Below, one piece after another: positions 1 to 6,298 of a stretch of DNA of 9,123 bases. Under the pieces are notes generated by a model. It did no database searches and had not been told where the DNA came from. It saw only the letters and a program-made list of their open reading frames with translations. Both the position numbers and the translations under genes were made by a program. The stretch's first letter is position 1. The number at the start of each line of letters is the position of its first letter. The DNA is from Anaerolineae bacterium. GTDB lineage: Bacteria > Chloroflexota > Anaerolineae > JAADDB01. Where the stretch lies: positions 1 to 9,123 of the forward strand of contig WFQT01000108.1 in the NCBI GenBank assembly GCA_015486895.1, read 5' to 3'.

Positions 1-2
1 CT

Positions 3-872
3 CAACTGCTCATCCGTCCCCTGCAGTCATTGGCCAGCGCTGCAAAATCGGTTGCCAAGGGAGACTTTTCCCGGCGGGTTGACATTAACTCCTACGACGA
101 AATTGGTGACCTGGGCTACGCTTTTAACCAGATGGCTGCGACCCTGGCGGAAAATGAACATTTGCGTGAGAAGCTTATTGCCGATATTGCCCATGAGTTG
201 CGCACGCCGCTCTCGGTGATCCGCGGCAATTTAGAGGCTTTCTTGGATGGCGTGTATGACCTGACACCAGATAATATCGCTTCTGTTTATGATGAAACTA
301 TGTTGTTAGAACGGTTAGTCAACGATCTGCGAGAGTTGTCGCTGGCAGACTCTGGGCAGTTGCGCATGAACTGGCAACTTCTGAGGGTGGAAACGTTGGT
401 AAACGGCGTGGTAGACTTCTTTCGGCCGGCAGCGGAGAGCAAAGAGGTGGCGCTCTCTACGATGGTGAGCGAGGACTTACCGCCGATTCAGGGCGATGTG
501 CAGCGGCTGAAACAAGTTTTGCATAACCTGCTGAGCAATGCTTTGCGCTACACCCCCAAGGGGGGCAAAATCACGGTACATGTTAGCCTTGTTGCGGATA
601 AGAAACAGCAAATTGCCATCTCTGTGGAAGATGATGGACCGGGGATTCCGGCGGAGGAACTAACGCACATTTTCGACCGTTTTTTCCGCAACGATCCGTC
701 TCGGTCGCGGTGCAGTGGCGGCAGTGGCCTCGGGTTAGCTATTGTCAAGGAATTGGTAGAGGCGCATGGTGGCCGCATTTGGGCTGAAAGCCAGGTTGGC
801 CGAGGGACCGTGATTACTTTTACGATTCCCATTGTCAGCGTACCCCCCGGCCCTAACACCACTGCAGAATAG
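3..872 (+). CDS. Sensor histidine kinase, C-terminal part (5' end outside window)
   Basis: This is the cytoplasmic part of a membrane-bound two-component sensor kinase, which autophosphorylates on a histidine and passes the phosphate to a response regulator. The reading frame is open from base 3, so the gene starts upstream of the window; the TTG at 30 is not its start. Numbering from that TTG codon, the order is: the end of a HAMP linker (a conserved Pro lies just before it, in IRPL; then DEIGDLGYAFNQM at about 22-35), the HisKA H-box ADIAHELRTPLS (51-62, phospho-acceptor His55 at bases 192-194), the N-box HNLLSNALRYTP (165-176), the G1 box DDGPGIP (201-207), the F-box IFDRFFR (214-220) and the G2 box GGSGLGLAIVK (230-240). 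All catalytic boxes are intact. It resembles the BaeS/ResE type. The sensor domain, transmembrane segments and partner regulator lie outside, so the stimulus cannot be read. It converges on purH and is unlikely to be functionally linked to it. Confidence 0.95.
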   Translation, partial: QLLIRPLQSLASAAKSVAKGDFSRRVDINSYDEIGDLGYAFNQMAATLAENEHLREKLIADIAHELRTPLSVIRGNLEAFLDGVYDLTPDNIASVYDETMLLERLVNDLRELSLADSGQLRMNWQLLRVETLVNGVVDFFRPAAESKEVALSTMVSEDLPPIQGDVQRLKQVLHNLLSNALRYTPKGGKITVHVSLVADKKQQIAISVEDDGPGIPAEELTHIFDRFFRNDPSRSRCSGGSGLGLAIVKELVEAHGGRIWAESQVGRGTVITFTIPIVSVPPGPNTTAE

Positions 873-873
873 G

Positions 874-891
874 GGCGACCCCCGCGTCGCC
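874..891. terminator. GC hairpin between convergent genes
   Basis: GGCGAC (874-879) and GTCGCC (886-891) form a perfect 6-bp stem around a 6-nt loop, in the 34-bp gap between the stop codons of the histidine kinase and purH. The position suits a shared bidirectional terminator. However, no T-tract follows on either strand, so it is at best a weak or factor-assisted intrinsic terminator. Confidence 0.35.
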
Positions 892-906
892 TGAGGCGGT
901 GAGATC

Positions 907-2433
907 TCAATGCAAGAAATGGCGCACGCTGGTGAAAGCCATAGCTAATCCTAGGCGGTCGGTAGCCGCGATAACTTCCCCATCCCGTTTGGAGCCGCCC
1001 GGCTGTACGATAGCCGTGACCCCGGCCCGGGCGGCTTCCTCCACCCCGTCGGGGAAGGGGAAGAATGCGTCGGATGCGAGCAATGCGCCCTGGCTGCGCT
1101 TGCCAGCTTTTAGCGCTGCTAATTTGACCGCATCTACCCGGCTCATCTGGCCGGCGCCCACACCTACCGTCGCTTCTCCTTGCGTCATCACGATAGCATT
1201 GGATTTGATATGCTTCACTACGCGCCAGGCGAAGTCCAACCCGGCTAACTCAGCGGCGGTAGGAGCACGCTTAGTGACAATTTTCCAGGCGGTCGGCGGT
1301 TCCAGGGTGCGATCTGGGGTCATTGCCAAAAGGCCAGCGGCGCTGCTGCGCAGCAGCAGGTCCGGGCGAGGTGCCCCTGTAGCCCTGAGCAAGCGCAGGT
1401 TCTTAGACTTGCGTTTCAAACGTGCCAACGCATCAGGCTCGTAGTCTGGGGCTACTAGCACTTCGATGAATAACCCTTTCATCGCTTCAGCCGTGGTTAG
1501 GTCCACTGGTCTATTCATGGCGATGACGGAGCCGAATGCGGAAACCGGGTCTGAGGATAGGGCGGCCTGATAAGCATCGATTAGCCGCTCTGCTGAGGCA
1601 ATGCCGCAGGGGTTAGCATGCTTGCTGATGACAACTGTGGGCCGTTGGAAGTCTAATACCGCATTCCAGGCACCGTCCAGGTCCCGCCAGTTGTTGTAGC
1701 TCATCTCTTTGCCATGTAACTGTTCAAAAGCTGGCGTCATGCCATCAAGAAGATACAGTGCTGCTTGCTGGTGCGGGTTCTCGCCATAGCGCAAAGCCTG
1801 CAGCTTGTTTGCTGCCAGGCGAATGCCTTCCGGCATGATGCTTTCACCCACTTGGGCGGCCAGGTAATTGGCAATGGCGGCATCGTAAGCAGCCGTGTAT
1901 CGGAATGCTTTCAGGGCCAGGCGCTTTCGCTCGGCCAACGGTACTTCTTCCTGCCGTAGGTGGGTCATTACCGCGGGGTAATCCGCGGGATCGCAAACTA
2001 CTGTAACGCTCTCGAAGTTCTTAGCTGCTGCTCGCAACAGCGCCACCCCGCCGATGTCAATCTGCTCTACGGCCTCCGGTAGTGTAGCCTCCGGTCGCCG
2101 CACCGTCTCCTGGAAGGGGTAGAGGTTCACCACTACCAAATCTATAGGCAAAATTCCGTGCTGCTGTAGGTCGAGTAGGTGCTTTTCTGTGTGTCGGGCT
2201 AAGATGCCGCCGTGAATGACTGGATGCAGCGTTTTAACCCGGCCGCCGAGAATCTCCGGGAAATTGGTGATATCCTTGACCTCTCTGACCGGCAGTCCAT
2301 GGGAGCGAATGTAGCTCGCTGTGCCGCCACTGGCCACTAATTGGTAGCCTTTGTCGAAAGCTGCCTGAGCTAATAAATGGGAATCGGTTTTGTCGGCAAC
2401 GGAAAAAAGTGCTCGCTGAAATGTTTCGTTCAT
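907..2433 (-). CDS. purH: Bifunctional AICAR formyltransferase / IMP cyclohydrolase
   Basis: PurH catalyses the last two steps of de novo purine synthesis in the cytoplasm: formylation of AICAR by 10-formyl-THF, then ring closure to IMP. The 508-residue product has the usual family length. The N-terminal MGS-like cyclohydrolase domain shows ALFSVADKTD (8-17), ASGGTA (34-39) and a GGRVKTLHP block (63 onward). The transformylase domain shows RYGENPHQ (215-222), KHANPCG with the catalytic pair Lys271-His272, KSNAIVM, GAGQMSRVDAVKLA, SDAFFPFPDG (454-463) and IVQPGGSKRD (475-484). The chosen ATG (2433) begins MNETFQRALFS and follows AGGAGAGG by 9 nt. An in-frame TTG seven codons upstream (2454) lies just ahead of that ribosome site and is rejected. 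The gene is transcribed alone on the minus strand, with a roughly 110-nt leader if the TATAAT at 2548-2553 is its promoter. No lesions are seen. Confidence 0.97.
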   Translation of the reverse strand: MNETFQRALFSVADKTDSHLLAQAAFDKGYQLVASGGTASYIRSHGLPVREVKDITNFPEILGGRVKTLHPVIHGGILARHTEKHLLDLQQHGILPIDLVVVNLYPFQETVRRPEATLPEAVEQIDIGGVALLRAAAKNFESVTVVCDPADYPAVMTHLRQEEVPLAERKRLALKAFRYTAAYDAAIANYLAAQVGESIMPEGIRLAANKLQALRYGENPHQQAALYLLDGMTPAFEQLHGKEMSYNNWRDLDGAWNAVLDFQRPTVVISKHANPCGIASAERLIDAYQAALSSDPVSAFGSVIAMNRPVDLTTAEAMKGLFIEVLVAPDYEPDALARLKRKSKNLRLLRATGAPRPDLLLRSSAAGLLAMTPDRTLEPPTAWKIVTKRAPTAAELAGLDFAWRVVKHIKSNAIVMTQGEATVGVGAGQMSRVDAVKLAALKAGKRSQGALLASDAFFPFPDGVEEAARAGVTAIVQPGGSKRDGEVIAATDRLGLAMAFTSVRHFLH

Positions 2434-2442
2434 GTTGATCTG

Positions 2443-2450
2443 CCTCTCCT
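2443..2450 (-). promoter_or_regulatory. purH ribosome binding site
   Basis: On the minus strand AGGAGAGG sits 9 nt before the ATG at 2433. It decides the start in favour of MNETF over the TTG at 2454, which would leave this site inside the coding sequence. Confidence 0.7.
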
Positions 2451-2547
2451 GCAAAGAAGAATTACCTGTTGAAAATATATCTCATTGCTACGCTTGGGTA
2501 TCCAGGGCAAGCGCCCCGAGAACAAAAATACATCTCTTCCGGATGGT

Positions 2548-2576
2548 ATTATAGCATGATGGTTGCTAAATGACTT
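2548..2576 (-). promoter_or_regulatory. Candidate purH promoter
   Basis: The minus strand carries a perfect TATAAT (bases 2548-2553). A 17-nt spacer upstream puts the -35 position at AAGTCA (2571-2576), which matches TTGACA at only 3 of 6 positions. Transcription would start near 2541 and give a leader of about 110 nt to purH. The leader contains a short GGGC-GCTT-GCCC stem-loop. I looked for conserved ZTP and purine riboswitch sequence in the leader and did not find it. Confidence 0.45.
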
Positions 2577-2629
2577 TCCCGAGCTTGCATCCTCCATCAT
2601 GTGGTGACCTTGCCGGTGCTATGGGGAAT

Positions 2630-2658
2630 TTGACAGGCTTTCGGGTTCATACAATAAT
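2630..2658 (+). promoter_or_regulatory. Sigma70-type promoter candidate, TTGACA-N17-AATAAT
   Basis: A perfect -35 box TTGACA (2630-2635) is followed after exactly 17 nt by AATAAT (2653-2658), which matches TATAAT at 5 of 6 positions but lacks the first T. The start point would be near 2665. The nearest plus-strand gene begins at 2941, so this would give either a roughly 275-nt leader running through the palindrome at 2714-2847 or a separate short RNA. It lies back to back with the purH promoter candidate. Confidence 0.45.
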
Positions 2659-2687
2659 AAACTGGAGTCTGAAGTTTTTGGTTTTAG

Positions 2688-2706
2688 CCACTGATTAACA
2701 CAGGAC
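2688..2706 (+). repeat. CAC-GATT-CACAGG repeat, copy 1
   Basis: CCACTGATTAACACAGGAC is one of three spacer copies sharing CAC-N-GATT-NN-CACAGG or a close variant; the others are at 5035-5049 and 9094-9110. All three are on the plus strand and outside genes. Confidence 0.5.
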
Positions 2707-2713
2707 TTTAGGG

Positions 2714-2847
2714 GAGCTATTTTCGGAGAAGGGATTTATCCGGGGGATACCCCTCATAAGCCCTCTTTGAGGGGGGTGTAACATCCCCTGCCCCCCCGTA
2801 AATGGTCGGCGATGTCGCAGTAAATTTGTCAAGATTGGAAATAGCTC
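2714..2847. repeat. Imperfect palindrome with 9-bp terminal inverted repeats (MITE-like)
   Basis: The element is bounded by GAGCTATTT (2714-2722) and its exact reverse complement AAATAGCTC (2839-2847). Inside, further sequence folds back: ATTTA followed by a G-run on the left (from about 2734) against a C-run followed by TAAAT on the right (about 2791-2803), and CCCCTCA (2750-2756) against TGAGGGG (2768-2774) around an 11-nt loop. The right arm is about 37 nt longer than the left, so pairing is interrupted. It has no coding capacity and no clear target-site duplication. It may be a decayed miniature transposable element, or a structured spacer acting as a transcription barrier before the glycosyltransferase gene. 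Confidence 0.5.
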
Positions 2848-2940
2848 TTTTGAACCATGCCGATTTTTGCTAAATCCCAGTTCTGAGGTGGAATGTGAGT
2901 GCAGGTGGTATGGTAGTCGGAGAGATGGCCGGGAGGTGTG

Positions 2941-4971
2941 ATGTATAAAAAATCATTATGTTTTCTGCTACTGACATTAGCAGTGTTAGTGGCAGTCGTC
3001 GCTCAGGTAGTTTTGACGCCGCCATCCTCCTGGCACTGGTATTTTGCCCGCGATTGGCGCTTCGCTATCGCCGCCATGGCTGACTTACTGGCTTTGGTTC
3101 TCGCTTTCGCCGGGGAGCGCACCAGTGGCAGCATGGGTAAAAACGTTTTTTCAGCTAAAGAGGTGTTGGAACGTTATAATCCTGCCAGCAATATCACCTT
3201 GCATGTGCGCAGCCAGCGGTCCCGGTGGGCTGGGCAAGCAGGAATGGAGGATCGTCCTGCTTTGACGGTCTGGCGCCGAGTGCTGCTGGGGCTCACGGCT
3301 CTATCGTTGCTCGTCCAGTATGCCGTTTACTTAGGCGGTGGTGAGACACCCGCTTTGCGTTGGCTCTGGGCGGCTACGCTGCTTTTGGCCATCGTCGCGG
3401 TCTGGCAGCCTGGGAAGCCGTCCTGGCATCGTCAGAATGGCTTGACGATGGTGGTCCTTTTAGCGGTTCTGTTGCTGGCGTTGTTCCTGCGTGCCTGGCA
3501 TTTACCGATTATGCCCTTGGACTTCCACGGCGATATGGCTTCCATTGGGTTGACGGCTCGCGAGATGCTGCAAAAGGGGGACTGGCAACTGTTCCGCACT
3601 CGTTGGGCTAACTTGCCCTCGTTCGCTTTCCTGCCCGCGGCTGCCGGGTTGCACTTCGTCAGCGATTCCATTTTCGGCCTGCGTTTGCCTTCCGTAGTGG
3701 AAGGCCTCGTCTCGCTGTTGCTGCTTTATCTGTTGGCCCGGCGCCTGTTTGATGACTGGACAGCTTTGGCGGCCGGCCTTTGGCTTGCCGGCAACGTGAA
3801 TAATATCCATTTCAGCCGCATTGCTTCTTACATTGATCCGTTGCCCTGGCTGCTACTGGGTTTGCTTGCCCTTTGGCAGGGGTGGAAACGCCGTTCCCCG
3901 GCCGGGTGGTTGGTTGCTGGGATGAGCATGGCAGCAGCGGCTGCTTCCTACTATTCCGGCCGGGCCGGACTTCTCATTCTGGTGCTCTTCTTGCTTTACC
4001 TACTATTGTGGCAGCGGTCTTCGTTGCAAGGGCAATGGTGGGGGCTGTTGCTCGCTTTGTTGGGTTTCCTGTTGGTGTTAGGCCCGATGGTCATCTATTT
4101 CGGCCAGCATTGGGGCGATTTGATGGCCCGCACACGCGAGGTGTTCCTTTTCCACCCGGCTGTCATGACGCACTTGCAAGGCAAATATGGCGTGCACGGT
4201 GTCGGTCCACTGCTGCTTGAACAGTCCCGGCGCGTCTTTTTTGCTTTCCAATACTTCCCCGACAGTAGCACTCAGTTTGGCTTTCGCTATCCTCTGTTGA
4301 ACGCGTTGCTGGCACCCTGGCTTTTCGTTGGTGTTGGTGTGTTGTTGGCCCGGTGGCGACGGCCAGGGCCGGCGTTGTTGCTTATTTGGTTCTTCACTGT
4401 CCTTATCAGTGGCGCTTTCCTAACCAACAATCCACCTTTCTGGCCGCGACTGGTGGCGTTATTGCCTGCCGCTCTGCTCATCGCTGCGGAGGGTGTAGTC
4501 ACCTGGGGCAAGAGCTGGTGGCCGGAGGATAAACCTGGTGCGTTTATGAAACGGGTCGCTGTGCAAGCAGCATTCCTTCTATTGCTCCTGCTCTTGAGCG
4601 GCTCGGTGCTGCGCAGCAACTGGCTACGCTACCAGCAGTATGGCGAAAAATTCGTGCAAGGACGGGCGTGGTTAGGCCGTTATCTGGCGGCGCAACCGGT
4701 TACTTCCCCTGTTTGCCTGGTTGATCCACCTTATCATCTCAGCGAGAGAGAGATTGCTTTTCTCATCGCTGGCCACCACGATTTGGAGATTGGTGCCGAG
4801 ACTTCGCCTCCTGATATTTGCTCGCAGCCGGGGCAGCAGAGCATCTTTTACCCGCAACAGCAAGCACTACTGAGGGACTGGACGGTCGCAGTGCCGGGGA
4901 GCGGTGTCGCCGCGGTTTGCGACCCGGCTGGCCGGTTGACATTTTGGCTCTGGCGACCGCCGGGGCGCTGA
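2941..4971 (+). CDS. Polytopic membrane glycosyltransferase, GT39/PMT-like
   Basis: The protein has 676 residues, mostly hydrophobic helices. It is likely a GT-C fold enzyme that moves a sugar from a polyprenyl-phosphate donor to a glycan, lipid or protein acceptor outside the membrane. Numbering from the ATG, five predicted membrane segments (about 6-25, 42-58, 112-133, 141-156, 167-185) precede the loop LDFHGDMASIGLTAREM. The acidic FHGD (about 195-198) sits where GT39 enzymes carry their catalytic Asp. NIHFSRIASYIDPLPW (about 288-303) matches the conserved stretch after the next helices. More helices run to about residue 556, then a soluble tail of about 120 residues. ATG 2941 is chosen over GTG 2938 because GGGAGG (2931-2936) ends only one base before the GTG; even for the ATG the spacing is short (4 nt). 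The extra N-terminal helices and the hydrophilic loop at about 59-110 are unusual for the family. The substrate cannot be told. It stands alone between two long spacers. Confidence 0.75.
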   Translation: MYKKSLCFLLLTLAVLVAVVAQVVLTPPSSWHWYFARDWRFAIAAMADLLALVLAFAGERTSGSMGKNVFSAKEVLERYNPASNITLHVRSQRSRWAGQAGMEDRPALTVWRRVLLGLTALSLLVQYAVYLGGGETPALRWLWAATLLLAIVAVWQPGKPSWHRQNGLTMVVLLAVLLLALFLRAWHLPIMPLDFHGDMASIGLTAREMLQKGDWQLFRTRWANLPSFAFLPAAAGLHFVSDSIFGLRLPSVVEGLVSLLLLYLLARRLFDDWTALAAGLWLAGNVNNIHFSRIASYIDPLPWLLLGLLALWQGWKRRSPAGWLVAGMSMAAAAASYYSGRAGLLILVLFLLYLLLWQRSSLQGQWWGLLLALLGFLLVLGPMVIYFGQHWGDLMARTREVFLFHPAVMTHLQGKYGVHGVGPLLLEQSRRVFFAFQYFPDSSTQFGFRYPLLNALLAPWLFVGVGVLLARWRRPGPALLLIWFFTVLISGAFLTNNPPFWPRLVALLPAALLIAAEGVVTWGKSWWPEDKPGAFMKRVAVQAAFLLLLLLLSGSVLRSNWLRYQQYGEKFVQGRAWLGRYLAAQPVTSPVCLVDPPYHLSEREIAFLIAGHHDLEIGAETSPPDICSQPGQQSIFYPQQQALLRDWTVAVPGSGVAAVCDPAGRLTFWLWRPPGR

Positions 4972-5034
4972 GGGCCCGGTGCGTCGCGCCTGGTAATGCG
5001 GAAATGCCCAAAGTTTCCCCTTTGCAAAGAGAAG

Positions 5035-5066
5035 ACGGATTAACACAGGTTCACACTGATTTATAG
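5035..5066 (+). repeat. CAC-GATT-CACAGG repeat, copy 2 (one and a half units)
   Basis: ACGGATTAACACAGG (5035-5049) is followed directly by TTCACACTGATTTATAG (5050-5066). The second part restarts the same CAC-N-GATT pattern, so this copy looks like one unit plus a partial second. It matches copy 1 over GATTAACACAGG without a mismatch. Confidence 0.5.
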
Positions 5067-5199
5067 TTTTTTCGTTACGGCCCGTGTTGTGATTAACAAC
5101 TGCATCAATATTCAGCTACTTGTTCAGTGCTTTGCTTGGCAACGACCACAGAGCCTCAAGCCGGTGGGGCGGATGAAACAGCACCCCGGTCAACGATGG

Positions 5200-5227
5200 A
5201 ATACGGAACACGAAATACGTATCACGT
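5200..5227 (+). repeat. Heptamer tandem array, four units
   Basis: The units are AATACGG, AACACGA, AATACGT and ATCACGT, back to back in exact 7-nt phase with consensus AAYACGN. The array is too short and degenerate for a CRISPR and has no spacers. It resembles the short tandemly repeated heptamers known from cyanobacterial spacers. Confidence 0.55.
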
Positions 5228-5302
5228 CTTATTTTCGTCCTTTGTGGTGTCGAAACCTACATGGAGTCTATCCCCAAAAACAGACTATTTGCTTTACATT
5301 GG

Positions 5303-5329
5303 TTGCAGCCGGCGGCGCTATGTTATACT
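5303..5329 (+). promoter_or_regulatory. Extended -10 promoter of the mevalonate kinase operon
   Basis: TGTTATACT (5321-5329) is an extended -10 element (TG-N-TATACT). The best nearby -35 candidate is TTGCAG (5303-5308) with a short 15-nt spacer; TTTACA at 5293-5298 is too far away (25 nt). The -10 ends 6 nt before the ATG at 5336, so the start point should fall at or within a base or two of the start codon. No ribosome binding site is present before that ATG. Both facts point to a leaderless mRNA. Confidence 0.55.
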
Positions 5330-5335
5330 TTCCTT

Positions 5336-6298
5336 ATGATTAAGGAGAGCGCAGTAACAGCTTTTGCACCCGGGAAAGTCATTCTTTGCGGTGAGCATGC
5401 CGTCGTCTACGGCCAACCGGCCATTGCCTTGCCCGTTTTTCGGGAACAGGCTAAGGCTGAAGTGTTGCTGACGCCGGGGAAGCCTTTCACCATTGACCTG
5501 CCTGATATCGGCGCTGCTTTTACGTTGGCAGAGGCGCCGGCGGCGGAACCGTTAGCACGGGTGGCCCGGCTGACTTTGGCGCGGCTCAAAGTGGAACCGC
5601 CGCCGGCTCGGTTGACCATCCATTCCACCATACCCATTGCCAGCGGTATGGGCAGCGGGGCCGCAGTAGCTACCGCTTTGGTGCGAGCACTGAGCCGTTT
5701 CCTCAGCGTTCAATTGCCGCCGGCGGAGGTCTCGGCGCTCGTTTACGAAGGAGAACGCCTTTGGCATGGCACTCCGAGCGGCATTGACAACACGGTCATT
5801 GCCTACGGTCGGCCGGTCTGGTTTCAAAAAGAGGCGCCGCCACGGCCATTTCATACTGCGATCCCTTTCACGTTAGTCGTCGCCGATAGCGGCGTTGCTG
5901 GGGTCACGAAAGACGCTGTGGCCGGCGTGCGGCGACGCTGGCAAGCGGACCGGGTCACCTACGACGGTTATTTCGTGGCTGTGGGCGAGGTTGTCCGTGA
6001 AATTTACCGCCGCCTTACATCCGGGACGTTGGTTGGGGTCGGTGCCTTGCTGGATGAAAACCAGCGTCTTTTGGCCGCGATGGGGGTCTCTCATCCGGCG
6101 CTGGAACAGCTCATCGCCGCGGGACGGGCTGCCGGGGCCTTGGGCGCCAAACTGTGTGGCGCCGGCCTGGGTGGGAATTGCTTAGCCTTGGTGGAAGCTG
6201 AGCGGGCGGAAGCCGTCGCCGCGGCCATGCGTCGCGCTGGGGCCCGGCGCACCATCATCACCAGGGTGGAAAGTCGGCAAAAGGAAGCCAGGACATGA
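5336..6298 (+). CDS. mvk: Mevalonate kinase (GHMP kinase family)
   Basis: The enzyme phosphorylates mevalonate with ATP to 5-phosphomevalonate, in the cytoplasm, in mevalonate-route isoprenoid synthesis. The 320-residue product has the length of compact archaeal and bacterial forms. Motifs in order: APGKVILCGEHAVVYG (11-26, with Lys14, Glu20 and His21); the phosphate-binding loop PIASGMGSGAA (100-110), where GMGSG replaces the more usual GLGSS; GTPSGIDN (145-152, with Asp151 as the likely catalytic base); and the C-terminal GHMP motif KLCGAGLGGNCLAL (272-285). The H-GTPSG-DN stretch separates mevalonate kinase from homoserine or phosphomevalonate kinases. ATG 5336 is chosen because homology begins within ten residues. 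The upstream in-frame start at 5261 would add 25 residues unlike the family and place the promoter inside the gene. No ribosome site precedes the ATG. It is the first gene of the operon and overlaps the decarboxylase gene by ATGA. Confidence 0.93.
   Translation: MIKESAVTAFAPGKVILCGEHAVVYGQPAIALPVFREQAKAEVLLTPGKPFTIDLPDIGAAFTLAEAPAAEPLARVARLTLARLKVEPPPARLTIHSTIPIASGMGSGAAVATALVRALSRFLSVQLPPAEVSALVYEGERLWHGTPSGIDNTVIAYGRPVWFQKEAPPRPFHTAIPFTLVVADSGVAGVTKDAVAGVRRRWQADRVTYDGYFVAVGEVVREIYRRLTSGTLVGVGALLDENQRLLAAMGVSHPALEQLIAAGRAAGALGAKLCGAGLGGNCLALVEAERAEAVAAAMRRAGARRTIITRVESRQKEART

Larger units (their letters stand above)
4972..5335. other. Non-coding spacer rich in short repeats
   Basis: This 364-bp spacer holds no credible gene; the short open frames across it lack ribosome sites and family-like sequence. 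It contains a perfect CTTTGCAAAG palindrome (5020-5029), the second CAC-GATT type repeat (5035-5066), a GTTGT/ACAAC stem with a 5-nt loop (5086-5100), a heptamer array (5200-5227), a TTTTCGTCCTTTGTGG stretch (from 5233) that reminds me of dispersed intergenic repeats in other bacterial genomes, and the promoter of the downstream operon. No convincing intrinsic terminator for the glycosyltransferase gene was found. Confidence 0.6.

Noticed and set aside
899..1444. Plus-strand open frame of 181 residues
   Set aside because: It lies wholly within purH on the opposite strand apart from a few bases. Its composition is that of a shadow frame, with no motif.
2434..2547. Possible ZTP or purine riboswitch in the purH leader
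   Set aside because: ZTP riboswitches often precede purH, but the conserved CCGCC-TGGGC type sequence and the purine aptamer loops are absent; only a small GGGC/GCCC hairpin is seen.
5020..5072. Intrinsic terminator after the glycosyltransferase gene
   Set aside because: The CTTTGCAAAG palindrome has no loop of usable size, and the T-run at 5067-5072 is some 40 nt downstream of it rather than adjacent.
5200..5227. CRISPR array
   Set aside because: The units are 7 nt long, contiguous and degenerate, with no spacers and no cas genes in the window.
5261..5335. N-terminal extension of mevalonate kinase from an upstream in-frame start
   Set aside because: The 25 added residues do not resemble the family, whose homology begins at the ATG at 5336, and the stretch contains the extended -10 promoter.
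5089..5343. Small plus-strand open frame of 84 residues in the spacer
   Set aside because: It has no ribosome site, spans the heptamer array and promoter, overlaps the mevalonate kinase start, and shows no protein-like pattern.
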